This document shows, piece by piece, positions 52,701 through 60,500 of a stretch of DNA of 64,000 nt. Positions within the stretch are counted from its first letter, which is position 1, and each line of letters starts with the position of its first letter. The stretch comes from Lamellibrachia columna (lineage: Eukaryota; Annelida; Polychaeta; Sabellida; Siboglinidae): positions 43,039,210 to 43,103,209 of the forward strand of contig OY759272.1 of assembly GCA_963662155.1 (NCBI GenBank), given 5' to 3'. Under the pieces are notes generated by a model that saw nothing but the letters and a program-made list of their open reading frames with translations, was not told the origin of the DNA and searched no databases. Position numbers and translations under genes: made by a program.

Positions 52701-55700
52701 AGGGAAATCATCAAAGGTGATTGTTAGCTTCAAACGACTGCGACTTTCGACGATTACGTCAGTGTTGACGCCAATCTGCCAACAACATCAGCCTTGACTG
52801 AAGACGAGCTCTTCACACACGACACGACACCAACGATGACATGACACAGACGATGCCACCTCAGCAGACAAAAATTACAAATCTGACCCATCTCCTGTTG
52901 AGAAGATAAAAATCATTGCTGAGTGTTTCGACAGGCTGCGTGATATACGACAGTTCATCCGTAACAGGGCTACACAGACAGATGATGCTGCAGCGCACTG
53001 CGACTGGCTTGAGGATTTCCTTTTGTCTGGTGCCTTAGCCAACAGCAAACAAACGTCAATGGAGGACTTCTTCAAAGCAGATTAACTGGTATCATTATGT
53101 GTGTGTTGTACAAGAAGAAGTACTGTAGTTACCATGGCACCATAGTGTGCTTGGACGCATCGTGCTCGCCATGTGTTTACGTCATATTTCGTTACTTTTT
53201 CACACACGGACTGCAGTGTTATACTATAACTACACTTAATAGTAACACTTGTAACTGTCTTATGTGTCATCTAAATAAATGTTACACAACAAAATATCTT
53301 TGTGTTTGATAGACACCTGGCGAATAGTTTAAAAACTGTCACATACAACACTGCCACCTAGTGGGTAAACACGTACACGCATATAACGAATTCACAGATA
53401 TAACGAACTCGTTAGCTAATCACAAAGTAGTTCGTTATAAGCGTGTTGCCCTGTATAAGCTATATTCTCACATTGTATGTGTTTTAAAGAACTATGGTGT
53501 TCTTAATTTAATTTGACCTTTATCTGTTTATGAATATCAACCTTGCCATTCAGCAGGCATTAATTACCACTACTGTTTAACCATTGGAAAGACTTGTAAT
53601 GTTGCACCGTTGGAAGCATGCTACTCGCTATATGAAATGCTCTCTGTGACTTCTGTATGAACATCTCCTGTCCATTGCAGGGTGACAAAGGCGCGATGGG
53701 TCCACCAGGCGTCCAGGGCGCTCCAGGCATGCCGGTCAGTGCCAGACTTCTATCTTCCAGTAGCCACCCCACTGCTACTTTGTAGACAGTGTTACAGTGG
53801 CACGCTTCTGCTGCCAGGGCATAGTGTGTACCAACTAGTGCGCACAGTTCTCTCTGGCACTGCATCTGTGATGTTCATTTTCAGCTCTTTGTAGTTTACA
53901 TAATTTAGATAACATATTGTTATTATTATTGTTATTATTATTATTATTATTTCTAATCTTTATAGTATTTAGATGCTGAACAAATTGATATTCCCTCTTC
54001 TGAAGTCATCTGGAGAACTGGCGTATTGATTACTGATCCATAGTAGTCTCATGAGAGATACATGGTGGAAGAGGTGGGATAAATTATTGCATAAGTGGGA
54101 TAAATGGTGGTGGAAGAAGTGGGATAAATGATGGCAGATTTGGGATAAATGGTGACAGATGTGGGATAAATGTTGGGATAAGTGGGATAAATGTTGGCAG
54201 AAGTGGGATAAATGTTGGGATAAGTGGGATAAATGTTGGCAGAAGTGGGATAAATGTTGGCAGAAGTGTGATTAATGGTGGCAGTAGTGGGATATATTGT
54301 GGCAGTAGTGGGATACATTGTGGCAGTAGTGGGATACATTGTGGCAGTAGTGGGATACATTGTGGCAGTAGTGGGATACATTGTGGCAGTAGTGGGATAA
54401 ATGGTGGAAGAAGTGGGATAAGTCGTGGTAGAAGTGGGATAAGTCGTGGCAGAAGTGGGATATGTCGTTGTAGAAGTGGGATAAATCGTGGCATAAGTGG
54501 GATAAGTCGTGGTAGAAGTGGAATATATGGTGACAGAGGTGAGATATAATACAACTGAGACGTGGTTTGTTATGTGACAGACACCATGTTGTAGTCACAA
54601 ATCATGTCAAGCAGGGAATATCTCTTATTTTCCTCTATATGTTTGTCAACTGTGTTGTGTTTGTTTGACAGGGTAAACCTGGTCAGCGGGGCTCTGAAGG
54701 TGCACAAGGTCAAAAGGGTCAAGAGGTAAGGGAGGAAGAAATGAAAGTGAAAGTGTAGCCAATGGCCCGAGTCATAGTTAGGGCATACAGCTATAAGTTT
54801 TATGGTTATTCTTGCACATGATTGAAATGAGTTTCTTTTACAGTGAGTTTCCTAGTTATATCTAATGCTACCCTGTACTGTTCTAATTTGTAGTGCGTAA
54901 ATAGTTTAAGTAATATAATATGCACAGTTTGGTTTAATAAAACACTTTGTACTTGTATTAAAATCATGGGTAACTTACAGAAGTGTGTATAGCCTTACTC
55001 TGTAGTGTGTACAGCTGGACAACTTTTGTTTTTTTTCACATCCGATAAAAAATAATTTAATACTTTATCCATAGATTTCACGAAAAAAAAAAATTACCAA
55101 CAAGCTAGCCTCTCATAGTGGATACTAGATAGGTTAGATTTTTTTAATGAATATGGGATGAGCAAAAAATTTAATTTAAGACTAAAAGCTAGTTGCTCTT
55201 AATAGTGGTTATTGTTATATTTGACAGGGAGAGCCTGGTGGCCCAGGAGTTGAGGGGAAGGTGGGAAACAGAGGACCAACGGTAAGGAACCCAGATGGGA
55301 AATGTTCTGTGAAGATTTACATTTCGCCAAAATACAAAAAAATTTCACAAATGCTCATGTAATATATAATTGTACTTTTATTCTAGTAACTGATCAAAAT
55401 AAATTTGTTTACAAGGTGAATATCACTTTGATGTTTTTTTTTGTTCTTTAACTTGCAGTGATTGCAATGGTCCTGCATGCATGTGCTTAAAAATTATGTT
55501 TCTTGTTTTTGACTTTTTAAACTTTTTATAGATATAATTTAAACCTTAAATTTTATAATTTATAACACATGTAGGTAGATGTCTTTGGGATTGATTGCTT
55601 CTTGTGGAGTGGGTAGCTATAGGCTTTGTTTGCTACAGTAAATATTTCCACTGCAGATACAGATAATGCCTCCGTGACTGTATGTGTTGTTTTTTCAGGG

Positions 55701-57258
55701 AGATCCAGGCCCCGCTGGACCCATTGGGCAGCCAGGGGAAGAAGGGGAGAAGGTAGGGAGTTGTGATGATAGGTTGTGGTGCTTTATAACAATAATGTCA
55801 TCTCATTGGCATAGCAACAACTGAATGATTCAGTTAGGTTTTTTACTGGCACATGGGACACAGTAGCTTGGAGGTTAAATTTAATTGTATTCTATTATAT
55901 TAATAATGAAATAATTATTATTATTAATTATTTCTTTGTTGGTTAATGTTGTGACTCACTTAATAGAAATAATAATTATTATTGAGTTATTGATGCTAGA
56001 ACCAAAGGATATCTATGATTAATGTTAATGTAGTAATATTAACTTTGTGATGATGTAATATTTTATAATTTTAGGGAGATGTAGGATTGTCAGGTGCCAA
56101 GGGAGCCCAAGGTTTACCTGGAGAGGAGGTTAGTTTTTTTCTGGTCTTAATGCATGCACCAACCACTGTTACCATATGTGTGTGTGTGTCCGTCCGTCCG
56201 TCCAACCATGCATATGTGCTATGAAACATCACATACATAATACAGACACGCACGCACACACACATGCACACACACACATACACACTGTGCACATGCACCC
56301 ACACACACACACACAAGCTAACATGTGAAAACAATTAATTAATCATAATTAATTAATTCATATATCCATCCATCCATAGTTACTCATGATGCATGCACGA
56401 ACGGACATGTATGATTAAATGTAACCCAACACAAAAGGATGTCATTGTCACGTTTATTTTCCTTTTCTTCATCTAACAAAATGACAAACATTGGTCATGA
56501 CAAACAGTGTGCTAGATTTCAGCAAAACAACGTAATGTTGTGTGACCTCCATCAGTTACATATCTTGTTAAATAATTATCATTCTGTGCTTGTTCCAGGG
56601 CCATCCCGGATCGATGGGCCACCCAGGACTATCTGGCATTCCCGGACAGATAGTAAGATCTACCATAATGTAGTCATCATAGCTGTAATCTATGATTTAA
56701 TCAGTCTTGATAACACTTGACTAGTAGACGATTACATCTGGAATGGTTGTGTGTATCCATATTGCATCCATTAATTTTGTATGGTGTTCTGCAACTATTT
56801 TGTACTAGTAAAGTAAAACCTGCGGCGTTTGCTAAAATAAGATTAATTCGTTGTACTGCAATTAATATTCCATAAAATATATTTTATGTGCCCGTAATGT
56901 TGTGTTACATTATATGTCCAGCCCAATGCTGTGTCAGTTGGTTGCTATTAATATTTCTTGTGTGTCTTCATGTTTTTATTTTACATTTTCCGTGTTTTAT
57001 AGGGGCCCCCTGGGGAAGCCGGTGAACCAGGGCTACAGGGAGTGGCAGGCATCAAGGTGGGTTGTTTATCCATGATGCATGCTGTATGCAGCTAAACTAA
57101 TTTATTATTATTTATTTAACACATTATTTAAAAATTGTATTTATTCTTTACTATCTGTAATTGTATACATGTGTCATGTTTTTGTTGATTTATTATTATT
57201 TATTTAACTATATATATATATATATATACAGTGAAATAAATAATTATATATATGTGTG

Positions 57259-57352
<94 letters not shown>

Positions 57353-57386
57353 TATATGTATATATATGTGTGTGTATATATATATA

Positions 57387-57473
<87 letters not shown>

Positions 57474-57480
57474 ATATATA

Positions 57481-57527
<47 letters not shown>

Positions 57528-57534
57528 ATATATA

Positions 57535-57582
<48 letters not shown>

Positions 57583-60500
57583 TATATGTGTATATATATA
57601 TGTGTGTGTATATATTTGCAATGTATTTTTGCATCTATGTCATTGAATCACTTGCAAATATTCATTTTAAAAAATCATTTGGTAGAAAACAGAATAATAT
57701 TCATTAAACGTCCTTAAAAAACGTCCTACCATAAGATCCCATGTTGGGAGATCTTCCACTATTTGCTTGTGCGTACTTGAAAGGTCTGTTTATTTACCAT
57801 TGTGTGTTTTCAGGGAGCTGATGGGCCTAGGGGCCTAGCAGGAGTTCCTGGGGCTGCAGGCTCTGATGGGGCACCAGGGCCTCAGGGTCCCCCAGGCCCT
57901 CAAGGCGACTCTGGCAAGAGGGTAAGTTGACATGTGCATTTATACGATATTCTCCCACTCAACTCAGTTCAATTGCAGTTCAGCCATTACACTGTGCTCC
58001 TAATGAGTTCAGTTCCACAATACAGTTATTATATTCTCATGAGTTCAATTCCAGAGTAGTTCAGTTATGTTGTTCTCCCAATCAGTTCAATTCCAAAACT
58101 AGTTCAGTTATGTTGTTCTCCCAATGTTTTTCCAATTAGTTCAGTTCCACATTAGTTCAGATATGTTGTTCTAACAAGTTAAATTTCACAGTAGTTCACA
58201 GTTGTTCTCCCAATGAGCTCAATTCCACAATAGTTCAGTTATGTTGTTCTCCCAACGAGTTCAATTACTCAGTAGTTCAGTTATGTTCTCCCAACAAGTT
58301 CAGTTCTCCCAATGAGCTCAATTCCACAGTAGTTCAGTTATGTTGTTCTCACGAGTTCAATTCTACAGTAGTTCAGTTATGATGTTCTCCCAATCAGTTC
58401 AATTCCACAGTAGTTCAGTTATGTTGTTTTCCCAATGAACTCAATTACTCAGTAGTTCAGTTATGTTCTCCCAGTGAGTTCAATTCCACAGTAATTCAAT
58501 TATGTTGTTCTCGCGAGTTCAATTCTACAGTAGTTCAGTTATGATGTTCTCCCAATCAGTTCAATTCCACAGTAGTTCAGTTATGTTCTCCCAGTGAGTT
58601 CAGTTCCACAGTAGTTCAGTTGTATTGTTCTCCCAATGAGTTAATTTCCACAGTAGTTCAGTTATGTTCTCCCAGTGAGTTATATTCCACAGTAGTTCAG
58701 CTATGTTGTTTTCCCGAGTTCAATTACTCAGTAGTTCAGTTGTTGTCAATATCATTGATTTGCGTCATATTTCAACTGATGATCTTATGCAGCAACAAGT
58801 TTGCGAAGAGGATAAGTACGTAATATTCCAAATTTAAATCACCTGCAATGGAGGTAAGTTGTTTTAACCCTCAAAGTGGTCATGTGCCCAATGCTTGTTA
58901 TGTATTTGGTCCATGTCTAACGTCACAGAAACATATCATTGTCACGTGTCTCTGTGTCTCGTTATTGAGGGTCTTCCTGTTGAATTTGAACATGAAACAA
59001 TCTGCATGCGAGTGTAAGCTACGGCTGTGTTCTTTGGTATATGTGACTGTCATTTATTCTCCACCAGGGTCCAATAGGTCGACCGGGACAAAGAGGACTC
59101 CGAGGCAGAGCTGGACCCAGGGTAAGTGGCAACTTCTTGGAAGTTTTCCACCATTCCCCTACAATAATATATTATGCAGGTAGTAACTGTATTTTGTATT
59201 TTGCAGATTACATGTATGGATATATATATATCTGACTCATTTGAAATCGTGGCCTACAACCACTCAGTAATAATTATTATTATATTATTATTTGCTTTCA
59301 CTTTTTATACACATATGTAGAAGTGTCAACATTTTAGATGGTACCACATAAACAGATACTTCTCTGTCAACATTTTAGATGGTACCATATAAACAGATAC
59401 TTCTCTGTCAACATTTTAGATGGTACCACATAAACAGACACTTCTCTGTCAACATTTTAGATGGTATCACATAAACAGATACTTCTCTGTCAACATTTTA
59501 GATGGTACCACATAAACAGATACTTCTCTGTCAACATTTTAGATGGTACCACATAAACAGATACTTATCAGACAACATTTTAGATGGTACCACATAAACA
59601 GATACTTCTCAGTCAACATTTTAGATGGTACCACATAAACAGATACTTCTCAGTCAACATTTTAGATGGTACCACATAAACAGATACTTCTCGGTATGGT
59701 ACTACACAAGAAATCAACTTCTCAGCATATTTGATTTTTTGCAGCTTATATATGTAGCTATATTTGACCCATTTTGACACCATGGATCACAAACATTCAA
59801 TAATTATCTGGTTAGTAGGGTGAAATTTTTTTTGTTTTGCTTTCCATTTTAGTGAATTCTGTAATAAAGTAATAACAATATAGTGTGCATTATGATATGA
59901 TGTGATGTTATCACTGTATTGTGATAAAATCTTTTTAGCAATATAATAATAACTATTTTATGATAATTATTAGCAGTGTTATAATTTGTTTAATCCACCA
60001 AATTTTTTGTGCCCCGCAAGCATGATTAACTGGTTAAATGCACTTTATTCAATCATGTTGAACTTTGTAACTGGATATTTCTTCTCATGTGTACACAGGG
60101 AGATGTGGGCATCACTGGACCCCCTGGGAACGAGGGTCCAGAGGGGCAGAAAGGAAGCCAGGGAGACCAGGGACCCACTGGACAACCAGGCACCGATGGA
60201 ACACCAGTGAGTGGATTGTTTTACAAATTATTGTCAGAGATGTAGTACTTAAGGGGAGACACTACACTTGAAATGACAGACACCTGTGAAAATGTCCTCA
60301 TCCGTCAATCTGTGGCCAGCATATACCGTTCATATTCAGCCATCATCACGCAAAACTGTCTGCATATGCTTGAAGTCAGCAACTTTTTTAACTGATTAGA
60401 GAAAAAATATTATTACATCAATGTATATAATGCTAAACTAAACGGCGGCTATTCCTATTCCCACTCCCTAATGAAACCAATATATGCTTCACTCCGAATG

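Noticed and set aside
54268..54549. Gly-rich frame GSSGIHC... that looks vaguely collagen-like
   Set aside because: It is the translation of a 21-base minisatellite; Gly spacing is not Gly-X-Y, and it lies between exons 35 and 36 that join directly.
57161..57717. Open frames of 125-160 codons rich in Ile and Tyr
   Set aside because: Pure translation of the TA/TG microsatellite.
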